From Bolinopsis microptera (taxonomy: Eukaryota > Ctenophora > Tentaculata > Lobata > Bolinopsidae), in assembly GCF_026151205.1 (NCBI RefSeq), contig NC_087072.1, positions 17,685,669-17,749,668 of the forward strand: DNA of 64,000 nucleotides, read 5' to 3'. The position numbers and the translations under genes are program-made. Numbering within the stretch: the stretch's first letter is position 1; every line of letters begins with the position of its first letter. Below the pieces are notes generated by a model that saw only the letters and a list, made by a program, of their open reading frames with translations, ran no database searches and was not told the DNA's origin. This document shows positions 48,418 through 61,413 of the stretch, piece after piece.

Positions 48418-50524
48418 GAATGGGGTAAACTTTACTTTTCACCCATACTCCATATGCACTGCTCAGAAATAAAAATGTATTGCTTGTAGGCACTATAATG
48501 TAAAAATGTCCCATTTTTGTACATTGTTTACCATACCGCCCGAAATTAAATCATTTCTTGGTCTGAAATATCGTAGATTAGGGTCAATCTAACAATTATG
48601 ATAGAAAAGGGGATACAACATTGGTTAAAGGGCAACGGATCGAACGGCTTTAAGGCAATATTCGTAAACTTTTCCACACTCAGAATACGAGACCTCTTTT
48701 TCTACTGTGAGGTGTCCTCAAAACCCTTTCAACTCAATATTTGATGGTTCTTCTGCCAATCATAGCCCCTAAAATATGTTGTTTTTGAAAAGTTAGCTAA
48801 TACATCACTTGTTATTGGGAAATGCTGTAAATTTTGGTCACATTATATGGAATTTGAAATTCCTGGGTGAATTTCCGAAATCATTATAATCTGATTCTGG
48901 TTTGGAAGGCGGAAAACACTATATAGGACGATACACGGAATACAGTTGATTCAAGTATAGGGGCAGTTGATGTAGACATCCGTCAGCAAATTGATACGAC
49001 ATCGAAAATAGTTACATTTTGCGGGAAATCAATATAAGGACGATACACGATACAGTTTATTCAAGTATAGGCAGATTGTACGTAAACATCGTCACAAAAA
49101 AGATAACGACATCGTAAATAGGTTTACAAGTTGCGGGAAACTCTATATAAGGACGAAACACGAAACATTAGATTCAAAGAAAAAAAAAAAAATGGGCAGA
49201 TTGATGTAAACATCGTCATACCAAAATGATAAGACATCATAAAATAGGTTAAATTTGGGAAACAATGATTATAGAATGAAATAGTCTGTGATTAACATAT
49301 TACTAACCTTATAAAAATGGCAGGGGTTTTTATATTTCCTGTATCTCCTGTATTAATCATTTCGGACTGTAATTAGACTGGATCACGTGAAGAAAATTGT
49401 ATCTAACTTTACAATGACGTACTCGTATGAGACGAAATTACAATTTCTTGACCCTATTTTGAAGAACCATACCTCGGTTAGAATTCAATTTTCTTCCAGA
49501 ATTATTGGTTGGTTATGTTCAGCAAATTAGAACTCAAGTATAACAATGCTGATTTAATTTTACTAAGTTATTGGAAATGTGACGAATTCACTTTCCTGCC
49601 CCAACTTATAGTTTGCAATGTGATGACAAATTGGCATGGGTTACTACATTTCTTGTATAAATAAAACCATTCTAACTAGAATAAGGACTATTATAGGAAA
49701 GAAATCTATCTAAATTTTTAAAATGACGTATGTAAACATTTACATTTCCTTGCCCCTATTTTTAAGAACCATACCCCTCGCTAAATATTCAACTTTCTCC
49801 AGGAATTATTGGTTGGTATTGGTCAGGCCAAATTAGAACTCAATTTAACAATGCTGAGTTTAATTTTACTAAGTATAGCAATGTGAAACGAAAATTTTCA
49901 CTTTTCCTGCCCCAACAGTATAGTTTCAATGTGATGAAAAAATTGGCATGGGTTTCTACATTTCTTGTATAAATCCATTCGACTATAATATGACTATTGG
50001 TAGGAAATAAAATCTATCTAAATTTTAAAATTACGTATGTGACGAAAATTTACATTTCTTTGCCCTATTTTTAAAGACCATACCTCAGTTAAAAATTCAA
50101 TTTTCTTTCCAGAATTACTTGGTTTGTTTATTTCCAGCAAATCAGAACCCAAGTATAAACAATGCAGGAGTCTTTTTGATATCACTACTTTATTACCGAA
50201 ATGTGACGAAATTTACTTTTCCTGCCCAACAGTATAATTTCAATGTGAATGAAAAATGAATGGGCATGGTTTCAAACAGTTTCCTATATAAATCCATTCC
50301 TAGCTATAATGAGGACAGTTGATATTAAGAAAATCTGTATCTAACTAATGCTATGGCTTGATGTGGACAAATTTACATTTCTTGTCCCTATTTTGAAGAA
50401 TCATACCTCAATTAGTACCATAATGTATAGCTTTATCACCCTCACTATGTCGAATGTATAGTCTGTTAAAATTCGCGGTATCGCGATTTTTGGCCAAAAT
50501 AATCGCGAAATCCTTTTGTCCCTG
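48418..50524. other. Sequence between the two duplicated blocks, mostly tandem arrays
   Basis: Three units of about 112 bp (anchors AGGACGATACAC at 48925, 49037 and 49149) are followed by about 3.5 units of 307-319 bp (49350-50420; anchors near 49358, 49668, 49975 and 50294), with many indels between units. No FAM184 exon is visible. The region starts inside the transposon end that closes copy A. Confidence 0.6.
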
Positions 50525-52628
50525 GAGTACGTGTGTGTCGAACTAGAGTCCGTGAATATTCAAATTAAAGTATCAGTCTCACACAAGTTTTTGCAGGTAA
50601 AGAATGATTTATCAGCGCAGGAAACAGCTGCTAGAAGATTTGCTGACGAGAGCAATAAAAAAGCTGGTAAGATGTTTATTATTTACCTAGTCACGGTAGT
50701 CGGTACAGAACTATTAGTGTTGGGTTATTTCTCTTCTTCCGGCACTTACCTATTTACGGTAGTCGGTACAGAACTATTAGTGTTGGATTATTGGTCTTAT
50801 TCCGGCACTTATCTAGTTACGGTACAGAACTATTAGTGTTAGGGCATTGGTCTTATTCCGGCACTTACCTAGTTACGGTACAGAACTATTAGTGTTGGGT
50901 TATTGCTCTTATTCCGGCACTTACCTAGTTACGGTACAGAACTATTAGTGTTGGGTTATTGGTCTTATTCCGGCACTTACCTAGTTACGGTACAGAACTA
51001 TTAGTGTTGGGTTATTGGTCTTATTCCGGCACTTACCTAGTTACGGTACAGAACTATTAGTGTTGGGTTATTGGTCTTATTCCGGCACTTACCTAGTTAC
51101 GGTACAGAACTATTAGTGTTGGGTTATTGCTCTTATTCCGGCACCTTTATCTTGTTCAAGTACCGTTTGTCTTGTAAACCGTTCATTATTTCAAATATCT
51201 GCGTCCAAAACTTTTAACTGGCACCTATCCATTGCTAGGCTTGACTTACCATACTTTTTTTGGAAGCAGAATGGTAATCCAACTATATCGCTTTGTTCAA
51301 AGAACACAAGAATTTAAACAGATGGTAACCACAAAGATGCCACATGAGCTCCCATAGAAGGCCGGTATTTAAATATGTGTGTAAACTCAAAATAAGAATT
51401 TATTTAGCGAGCAAACGAGATAAATTATCATATGCACTCTAGTTTTTTCAACTGCTTATGAAGTTGAACAGTGTGTAATTCTGTAAAATCAATTCCGATT
51501 CCGGTTTCAATTTTTCTGATAGTATTGTTGCTATGTTTATAGTATGAATAAAGATGGTGATAATCAACGTACTGTTGAAGCAGGTTGCTAGATTATTTCT
51601 TACTAATCTGTTCAATGTTTGAATAACTTCATAATTTACCTAAAATATCCTTCTTTCATGAGACAGAAGTTTGTTGATTCATGGGTATTGGTTATCTTAT
51701 CTTTTTCCTTCCCTTCAAATTGAACACTTTTAAGATAGTATTAGTAACCTTTCTTTCTTCTCTAGTTCTACCAGTTGGATACCTCGAATTTATAATTCCA
51801 CAATCCACACGTGCCACGACTAGGGTTACCGAATCATCAAATATTCGGTATTCGGTACCAAATGTATTCGTCAGCAAAGATCCCATGATTCGGATCCACC
51901 GAATATATTCGGTTGACCGAATTTCTCATTTCTGAATATTCGGTCGGCCGAATATATCCGGTAACCAAACTCCGAATACCGAACTCCGAATCCTATTTTA
52001 CCTTACCATACATCCTTTGTTTAAATTATTGTTTTGTTGTCTTTTGTTTGTTGCCACATAGGTCCAGGATCACAATATATAACCGGACGATTAGGCAAGG
52101 TGCTAGGATATAAGACACACTCGATCACCGTAAGTAGAATTTTGTAGAAACTAAATGATACTCTGACACTATCACCCTCATTATCGTACTATTTCAGGTA
52201 AAATAGGAGAGTTGGACGAATTATCACAGCTCCACTCGGTGGAGAATGAGAAACTAAAGTTTGAGTTAAAGAAACTTAACGACAAGTTGCTGGAGAAAGA
52301 GGATGAATTTGGCCGTCTCAAGGAGAAACATGCCAAAACTATTGGTATTTGGGAGGATAAATCAAACCAGTTAAAGAAGGTAGGTTCTGATGATTATTTT
52401 TAATTTTCCGTAAGCTATCCTTTTTCATAGCTTACTGAGAAGATTTTTGATGGGTTGTGATCTATTCCATAAAATGTGAAGCTTTCAGATTTCAGTGTGT
52501 ATATGTTTTTATCTTTTTAATTCTCAGGATATAAATGTGAAGGATGAGGAAATATCTCGTTTGAAAGCAGAATATAAGCTTTCTATGGAGGAGCACTTAG
52601 CCTCCTCATCTGAAAGGTACGTTTTCAT

Positions 52629-52672
<44 letters not shown>

Positions 52673-54600
52673 TTTTTATGTAGTATAATATAGTAGTAGT
52701 GAATACAAGTCGCATTATACAACATTATTTAATTTCGCACTATGTAGGCTCACGCAATGCATTTTGTTTAAAAAACGTCGGTGATTGCTGCATATTACTT
52801 AAGTAAAGAGAGCTAGACTCAGGTCTTGTAAATTATTTCCTATGATTGTATAAATAACATTGCACAGAGTTCATTTTCATTTCTCAGAATAATGCAGTAG
52901 AATAATTCATAAATTCATACACAGATAATCAGGCTACACGATCTGCAGCTAGAGTCACTTGTATAGCCACCTAATCTAATCATTATTAAATGTGCTTGTA
53001 AGATCTACTGTTTATTATTAATTCGCAAAGCCATCGGCCCCTCCTGCGTAGTTCCTTCATATGGGGGCGGGGATTGAGGAGATTGTAAGCCTTCGGCTTC
53101 TAGACCGTCAACAATTTCACATTAATAGATGGTTCAATCTCAATTCTAGATACCCCTCATTTTGTAGGTTGACCCCTTACGTTTGGTCCATAAGAAAAAA
53201 AAGGAATATTTTTTCAGACAATCGCCAATCCATTTTTCATGAGATTTTACGTCTGATGATGGTCAAATTTCGATCATAGACTGAAATCTAATGAAAGGTT
53301 GATTTTTTTCTGTTCATTTTTGGCCTCGTATTTTATAGATCAATATGCCATTTTTCAAATATTTTGCCCAAACCAACTGTGAGGTTCCCTTAACTAGACC
53401 ACTTTAAACAGGGAGGTTGAGCTTCAGAAGCAGAAGTTGGAGGAAATAAGGCTGGTGAAAGAATCAAGTGAGAAAGAACTAGAAGAAGTGTTGGAAGTGT
53501 CACGTGCTAATAGTCAAGCTATTCGTGACGCGCTCGAGGCTGAGGCTGCTAATGAGAAACAAGCTCTCATTGAAGGTAACTCGGAGTTTGCTTTGTTTAT
53601 GGTATTCTTCTTTATCGATACGAGATTACTGTCCTTTTCTTGTCCGGAACTGAAATATTGTAGGTCATCAGTCTGAAAATTGGTTTAATTATTTCAGTAC
53701 TAACACTAAGTAAGTAATAGTTAAATAATAGTTAACTTAATAGTTAACTTATTTATGTATAGTTTAAATATGTTATTTGATTAATAGTTATATAATAGAT
53801 AACGTTGTTTAATGATTACAGGGTATGAAGTGCAACTAGCAGAGCTGCGTAAAGAGCGAGATGAGATGTTAACACAGTTACATGAGCTCTCAGATGAAGT
53901 AGTGCGACTAAAATCAGTAATGGGTAACAGCGAATCTGCACTAGGTGAAACAGAGAAGGAACGTCAACAACTCTTGGTATGCACCTAATCATACTTTATT
54001 GCATTCCTTTGAACCTGAGAACTGGTCGGACGGTGGTTCCAAGTTTTTCTGATCACCAGCTTACACATTGTTTTATTTACAGCACAGTTTGAACGAGAAG
54101 CAACAACATCTGGAACTTCTTCACAACGAATTAAAAGATAAATTATCCGTCTTACAATCACTCAGGGTAGGCTTCATAGTTTAATCACGATATTTACTTT
54201 TTTACTTCACAGTTTAATAAAAAGTTATTTAATTGTTTAATTTCAAATCCCTCAATAGGATTCGAATGACTGATTATAGGCTCATTTTCTAACTACCTTA
54301 CTCGGGATTATTATAACCGGGATAAAGTGGTGGGTTTTGGAAGATTCCGCCATATTTTTCCCGGTCAAAAATTTTACCAGTCATAAAAAAACCCGCCGAC
54401 TCAGATTATGGGGTTCCAAGGGGGTGGTGATCATCATATTTTACCTAAAGTCTCATATGTGCTAGAGAAGACTTTTGAAGCAGTGGATGGAGGGCTGTAA
54501 CTTTATTGGCGGTTGCTACCATAATTTCGTTATAAAAATCACAATTTGGTTATAGAAATCAGATTCCAGGGTGGACCGTGATTCTCACTTTTCTTGCCCA
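50525..54600 (+). CDS. FAM184: FAM184, duplicated block copy B (intact exons 9-14)
   Basis: This copy keeps all frames open: exons 50597-50666, 52198-52379, 52528-52616, 53412-53575, 53822-53976, 54083-54166, with phases that join exon 8 (44044) to exon 15 (55162). The encoded helix includes DLSAQETAARRFADESNKKA, ELDELSQLHSVENEKLKFEL, DEEISRLKAEYKLSMEEHL and HSLNEKQQHLELLHNEL. Charged coiled coil runs throughout with no other domain. This is the copy to use for the gene model. The intron after exon 9 has the 56-bp minisatellite (50686-51146), and the exon at 52528 is followed by a (TAC)n microsatellite (about 52630-52672). Confidence 0.85.
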
Positions 54601-55140
54601 TGAAGTGAGTAAACTGTGCCACTATTTCATGGTCCACGGTGGATTGATTACTGGAGCAGTTGAAGATGCAAAGCCAAGACGTTCCCCAATACCAAGCGGT
54701 GGGCAGGAAATTAAGCTCCGGCTGACCTTCAGAGCAGTAGCCCCATTAGCGGACAAAATGAAAGTCTTGTTAAGACAACAATACAACTTCGAATTTGACG
54801 GTCAGCAGCAGGGGGATATCAATAATGATAATGGAGGGGACATTAGCGATAATGAGAATGAGAATACGCTTTAATGAAGATTTGACTTATTATTGCTATA
54901 GATTTATTTTCCTTTAAATACTAGACGTGTCTTTTTTTCTATTTCTGAGTAATATCAGTAACTGTAAATTGAAATTTCGGTTGAAAATTTGTTGACCTCT
55001 GAAAAAAAACTTGAAAGGTCGGCCACCGGTAAATACATGACCGGGATAATTTGGCGGGTTTTGGGAAAGTCCGCCATATTTTTCCCGGTTATTAATTTTC
55101 CCAGTCATAAATTAACCCGCTATAATATTCCCGAGTAAGG
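54296..55140. mobile_element. TA-flanked DNA transposon with CCTTACTCGGG ends
   Basis: The left end CCTTACTCGGGATTATTATA and the right end TATAATATTCCCGAGTAAGG are inverted and each is bounded by TA, the target duplication of Tc1/mariner-pogo elements. Sub-terminal palindromes (ACCGGGATAA ... CCGCCATATTTTTCCCGG) occur at both ends. Length is 845 bp. An internal frame at 54578-54874 (98 codons) ends in an acidic N/D-rich tail and is not a recognisable transposase. The element sits in the intron before FAM184 exon 15. Copy A of the duplication contains only its left part. Confidence 0.7.
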
Positions 55141-55161
55141 TAACCACTTTACTGTTTACAG

Positions 55162-58100
55162 GAAGAGTTTGACAAGGAAGTAGCGAACCATGCTGTGACA
55201 AAGAAACAGAGAGAACAGTATGCAGATGACAAAGTTGCTGCTAAAGCTAAGGAGCTTGATGGCTACTGGTCCAAGAAACTAAGGTATGGTTTAAACTAAT
55301 ATGTTAACATGATAGGGTTGTCATCTCAAAATTTAAAGCATATGTTATTCACGAATCTGGCCAACACGGACCTTAATTTGCTAATTTCCAGGGAAGATCT
55401 TGAAGCTCTTGAGCATGAGCTACTTCGAAGACAGTCACAAAGCAGAAGTTCTGAAATAAAAAGAATGAAAGACACCCATTTACAAGAATTTCTTGATGCC
55501 GAGGCTGCTTGGAAAGAAAAAACTGAAGCCCTTCAAGCCAAGGTATGGTCGACTAAAGCTCGACTCACCGAATTCTTTACATTTTACGGTGTCGTTGATT
55601 ACGATAAGAACCGACTTTGTTTATCCAATTGTACTGAACGGTATCTTGACATGCTATGCTTGTCTAATCCTAGCCATACATACGCTAAAGATGCGATTGT
55701 ACGGCAAATCGGTGGTGTTTGATCTTACCACGCAATATGCAATAAAAATTGAGGTTTAGGAAAGAACGTTCGGCTTCTTTCGAATAACCATTAATATATG
55801 AATTAGATAGAAATCTTGGTATTGGATAGCGAAACGATTGCATGTGCAGATATTGGTAATACATACTGACCAATTATTGATAATTTAATAGATTTAAAAT
55901 GCTCTAAAAGTGTGAATTATTCATTGTCTCCAGATCACGATCTGTAACGTCTCTAAAATGAAATGGGTAGGTACTAATATAAAGGAAATATGAGACGCAC
56001 ACACGAGTATGTATCCCTGAACTGCTGCTTCTTTTAGTGTCCACTTATCCCAGCAGAAGCTGTTACGTTTCTGTTCATGATTTTAAGAATTACACAATCA
56101 TTTCACCCTGAAGAGCAGTTAGGTGTCGTTCGAAAATTACGTTATCAATTTTTGGCCCATTTTTTAACCCCCTAACCTCTCCGTATTCAGTTTTACACAT
56201 AGCTATAGTGTTAAAATAACACTCGTGTAATTATTTAGAAACCCCTCCCCCTCAGTGATTCCGTAATATGTGAACGATCACTTAGCAAGAATTGGACAAG
56301 CGGGGCTAAATAGGTCAATTAACAAAAATGCACAAAAAACAGCATGTCTGAATTTACAATTAACACTTCAAATCGGTGTATGCATGATTATACATGCCAT
56401 ATACCAATCGCTGTGAGGTCGTCCTGTAAACTGCGCTCAACTATTAGTTCAGATACCTTAGTTCCCAAAAATTTGTGTGCCATAATATTGAGCACAATTT
56501 ATTTGAGCCCCAAAAATTTGGGCAGAAAATTTTAACTCATTTGGGCGACCGAAAATTTGGGCACAAATTCTTCGAAAAATGAACGATTTTCCACTAAAAT
56601 TTCAGTTAGATATTTGCCTTAGTTCATTATTATTCCTTATTATTCCAGTCATTTTGCTTTCAATTTTAAGCATGCAGGTGGTAGTCTGAGTTGTTTCACA
56701 TTATGAAATTTACGATCTGCCCAGTAACTACTAAAAAATACAGTGATGATGGCACAGTACAAAATGATAGATATACATACAATAGTGATATTTAGTCTCT
56801 CAATCAGATAGTTTAGTCTACTTACACTCAGCATATCTTATCATACCCCTTTCACATACAATTATCATTATGACGCCTCACCAGATGGTCGAAAGGTTTG
56901 ACCAGTGTCCAGTTCTTTGAGAAAATCCTTCTTCCCACATAAAATCAGTTCGAGCCTCCATCAACAACCCTGAGCAGAAAGCGCTACTGATATCAGATGT
57001 GTTTCGGGCCCAACACACTCAGGCACTAAAAGATCTGATGACAGCCAACAACTGCATCCTACAGAAAGTTCCAGCTAATATGACCCATCATCTACAGCCC
57101 CTGGACATATCTATCAATGGACTGGCTAAGAAATTCATGCGCAATAAGTACGAAGATTGGTACGCGAAAAACATAGTGTGTCAGCTCAATGGAGGAGTTT
57201 CATCAGACAATGTGAAAATTGATACCCGCTTGACAGTGATCCGTGAAGTACACGCTCGTTGGATCAACGAACTTTTTGTATATTTAAAAGGGAGGCCAGA
57301 TGACATAAGGAATAACTGATGCTTGTAGATCAGACTTTACGGTGGATGATAATCCATTTGCAGATCTTGTTTAAATCTCTAGCTATCCGTACCTCTAGCC
57401 ATTTGTTTTATTAGTAGCTGTTTGCTATTCCAGTTATTTCTATTCATTTAAAATATAAGCCTTTTTACTTGGTCAAGCCATGAATGACAGATTAGAAAAC
57501 TAAAATTTCAAATATTATTTCACTTGGATATGAAGAAAAAGCCATCTTTCTATAGATTTCAGGGCCACAGGCCAAATGCCAAAAGTTTGGTTAGCAAAAA
57601 ATTTAGCAGACGGAAAAGATTTATGCAATTAATTTGGTCTGCAAAAAATTTGGGCGAGAGGCCCGCTCAAATTTTTTGTCGCCCAAATTTTTGGGAATTA
57701 AGGTATATTGAATTAGTTCAATCCGACTGTAGTTAATCCATTATATGGTATTTATCCAATTAGGTTGCCATGCGACGTCCAAATATGGTATAATTAGTTT
57801 GATTTTGAGTAATGGAAGTTGGTTTGTAATAAGCACTGTGTGTCACGCGCGTTAATACGCGCGCAGTTTAACCACATGTTTTCTTCCCGCTATCGACAAC
57901 GTTAAATTTGAAAACAGAACTTAAACAATATATTTACAGGTCAAGGAACTTGAGAAACAGCTCAGTGTTTTAAACGTAGAAGCACTGAAAAAGGAGATGA
58001 GCCTAAACGAGCAGAGTAAGAGTGAATATCTGGAGTTAAACGCGAAAATTAAACAGCTAAAGATTGATCATGCTCAGAATATCAAAGAAATTGAAGAGGA

Positions 58101-60433
58101 GCACAAGGACGCAATGAAGCGACTCGACGAATCTTTAACACGAGATTTTAAGGTCGAGACCCTTGATACTGTTTAGAAATTTTTGTATAGTTTGCAGTCG
58201 TCATAACGAAAATTAAGCTTGAATTTGACGATATGAACACCGGATTTGTAGGAAACGTTTCGTGCAATGTTATTAATATCAACATTATTTATATCATTAA
58301 ATCTTTCAGAATCAAGAAGACAAGTTGGTCTTAGCTCATAGGCAGAATATCCATGAGATGACTAAAGCGAATAAACTATCGGTTGATGTTTTAAAAGATC
58401 AGTTTGAGCAGAAACGTACTCTGGACATTAATACGCTCAAGATGACAGCCCGAAAAGAACTAGGTTAATAATCTAGGAAACCACACATTTTTCGGAACTA
58501 ATGTTTTTAACGTTATACTCAATTTATCGTAAAGTTACTAAAGTTAACATTGCTCAATCTCCCAGAGAACCAACTGACAAAGTGCAAAAAGGAGTGTGCT
58601 GAAAAGACGGAACTAAGGATACACGAACTGAGCCTGGGCTACGAGGAACAAAAGGAGGAGTTACAACGGGAGCTTGAGATGAGGGACAGGGAGGTAAAGC
58701 CGTGATAGAGACGTGTTTATTCCATTGACATCAAACTTGTCATAATATTACAATCCAGTATATACCGCAATGCATACATATTATATTCAGCGATGATGAA
58801 TTTTACATTAACGATTAAAAACATCTCATACTGACAATCCTATTCTTGACAGATGAAACAATTCAACATAAAACTGGAGCAAGTACAGAACCAGCTCACT
58901 GATAAACAGTTAGAGCTGAGTCAGTATAAGGACGATGTGGAGGAATTGCAGAATAATCTTGCTGATCTCCAGAAGGAGTTTGAGGAGAAGTGCAAGGAAG
59001 TTATGCAGATAAAACAAGAGGCAGTTATTCAGATAAAGTAGGTCTTAACGATCCGTTAATGGAGTATGAGCAATATGTAATAACCAATCTTAATCGGTAA
59101 TTATTATTAATCGTCCTATGGTTACCTTTTTGGATGAAGTAATCCTGTTTACACATATGAAAATATTTACACATTTGACCCTCTCCCTAGGAAGCGTGAA
59201 AAGAAGTTGAACGCTATTCATTTGAGTGAAATAAAAGGTGTACAGCAAAAATTTACGAGAGACGTCGATGAACTTACCTTCAAGCACCAAAATGATGTTA
59301 GTGATAATTATCATTAGTGCGAAAAATCACAGATAATTTCTGTGCTTTTGTAATGTTAATAATTTCAATTTTTAGATCTATAGCAAACAATCTGTAAATA
59401 ACGCTCTGTCCTTCACAGGTAGAAGACTTGCGGCTGCAAATGAGCGAACTGAACCACCAGCTGAGTCTGGCATACGAGCAGTATAGTAACCGGCCATCCC
59501 GCCCAGAGGACCTCAACAAGATCCTGGAGTTGGAGAACACCATTGCGGAGGCAGATGAGAGGATCAGACATCTCATTGTGAGAAATTGTGTTCCTTATCC
59601 GTTCTGAAATCTTGACTTGTGCTAATCTTACTTGTGCTAATGTCTCTGGTTAAATTATCTTGTTAATGTCAAATCTCTGATATCAGGTAAAGCTTACACA
59701 ACCCTTTTTCAGGACGAGAAGAAGTTCTTTGAGCTAGAACTGGTGAACAGAGAGTCTAACTACAACAGGGTGTTTAACACAGCCGGCCCTAAGATAGGGC
59801 TCATCAATCCTATGAACGTTAAAACCAGGGTATGTGTAGTATAACGGCTTTCTCTGAATATTCATTATCATCACAGTTTCAATAATGACTTGATAAGGAA
59901 GGGGGTGGTTTAAGGATACTTTTTTTCCCACATTAGTAATAATTGGATGCTAGCTCTGTTTATTGGGTGGCCTGGTTGTATTCAGGTTGTGAAACAATAA
60001 ATGAAGTAGGACATATTGAGCCTGTAGAATAAAATATGTATAAGAATATCCCCATGGAATATAGACCTTTTTAACTTTACAATAAGTTGTGATATCAGGC
60101 ATTGCAAAGTAACAGACTCTCCCTAAGATCACCAAGAAGAGCCGTTCTGACACAGCCATGAGGAACCCATCATCAATGACGCATCAATCTACTAAATCCC
60201 CGAACGTCGCCACAGCCTTCAGCAGTCCCATCCTCCCCAACGCCCCCAACACCAATAACCGCTCCAAACCCCAACTCATCCCAATCTCGTCCCGGACATC
60301 GTCCATCGAGTCCCTCGTCACTCAGACTATAACAACGAGTAGTGGGGGTCGTCCTGTTGTCGGCACCACACGTAGAGTCGTTAAAAACGCATTCGTGGAC
60401 AAAAAATCAGACGCAGTTGTACCGCCTACTTAA
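55162..60433 (+). CDS. FAM184: FAM184 coiled-coil protein, 3' part (last exons)
   Basis: Exons: 55162-55283, 55392-55542, 57940-58152, 58310-58463, 58566-58693, 58853-59037, 59191-59296, 59419-59577, 59713-59829, 60116-60433 (TAA). All phases join. Coiled coil runs up to the most diagnostic C-terminal block: KFFELELVNRESNYNRVFN followed by GLINPMNVK, which matches the KFYQLELVNRETNFNKVFN segment of vertebrate FAM184A. The tail after it is Ser/Thr/Pro-rich, ending DKKSDAVVPPT. Together with the exons upstream this gives about 1,120 aa, near the 1,140 of human FAM184A. The acceptor of the last exon is chosen by frame (60115); another AG at 60098 would read a different frame and end early. Confidence 0.9.
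56456..57703 (+). mobile_element. TA-flanked Tigger/pogo-like transposon with DDE fragment
   Basis: The ends CCTTAGTTCCCAAAAATTTG (left) and CAAATTTTTGGGAATTAAGG (right) are inverted and bounded by TA. The internal + strand reads LLISDVFRAQHTQALKDLM, then VPANMTHHLQPLDISINGLA and WYAKNIVCQLNGG (about 56990-57320). That is the C-terminal half of a DDE_1 transposase, in which the D of SDVFRAQ and the QPLD block are typical. The N-terminal half and the DNA-binding domain are missing, so this is an internally deleted copy in the FAM184 intron before the exon at 57940. Confidence 0.75.
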
Positions 60434-61124
60434 CGTTGGGGAGTGCTGGTACTTTTATGATATCGTTTTATAAGGCAGAATGTTTGTTGATGATCAGGTT
60501 GATTTGCTGGAGATCAAATCTCTGAAATGTTAAGGGAAATTCCAACTGTTGGGAGATAGACAGTGATGCCCATTCCACACTGCATTTTTATGTACATAGC
60601 CACTTTGTAAGATGATGTACAGTGTATAGTGTTAGTTCAATTAACATAGATTGTATCTAAATATGATTGTTTTTATTCGTTCAGAGTGTATATAACGTTA
60701 CAGAGGTTTTAAGTTAATATTTAAATTTGTTCAGTCAGAAATTCTTGCCAATAACTACGACTTGAATGGCAAGGATGCGATGATCAAGATGTTTTTTGGA
60801 TGGGGTTACAACTCAGATGATTTGTCAGCCTTTTGTTATTTCTCAAAGATCGAGACATAATTGAAAATTCCAGGGTTTTTGTTCCTTGTACAGAAAGTAT
60901 AAAGTTATACTTATTTTCAGATAGATGATGATGATAGAATTTTATTGAAAGATTTCTGTTTATAACGTTTTCAATGTTGTGATTTCTTGACTCAAGAATA
61001 TAACTCTAAACTTTTCTCTCAACTCACGAGGCAATTGGCAAACACACGCGACACTCTTGATATTATCAGAATATCGGTGTAGTCGAATATGACATGATAT
61101 TCTGTTATTATCACCATATAATAA
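60434..61124. other. FAM184 3' UTR and intergenic spacer
   Basis: This A/T-rich sequence follows the FAM184 stop. I see no exon in it. An AATAAA lies at its very end (about 61120), overlapping the next possible start codon, so the two transcripts may abut closely. Confidence 0.5.
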
Positions 61125-61413
61125 ATGAGTCGCGTACTGCAAGGTAAATTGATCACGTGTCTAATCCAATCAGTAAAGCTTACATACCCACCAGGTGTAG
61201 CTATGTCGTATCTGCTTTGCAACACTTGCTATCGTACTGCTCAGAGACCAGACATCATCCTTAAGAGACATGCGGCAACTTGGCGTCTTGCCAGCAGTCG
61301 CGTGACTTCTCACGCGTTACTTGATAGTGGCGTGACTTCGCACCCGTTCTCCAGTCGAACATATTCAACTGATCAAAGGAACCTTAACAGGAACTCTCTA
61401 ATGCAAAGAAATG
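61125..61413 (+). CDS. Possible first coding exon, mitochondrial-type N-terminus
   Basis: An ATG opens 96 codons plus one base up to AAATG/GTAAGT, a strong donor. The predicted start is rich in R, S, T and hydrophobics with few acids (for example WRLASSRVTSHALL, then FSSRTYSTDQ), as in mitochondrial targeting peptides. No domain is recognised and I could not find the next exon before the window ends. It starts less than 700 bp after FAM184 on the same strand. It might be chance, as the frame is not long. Confidence 0.35.
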
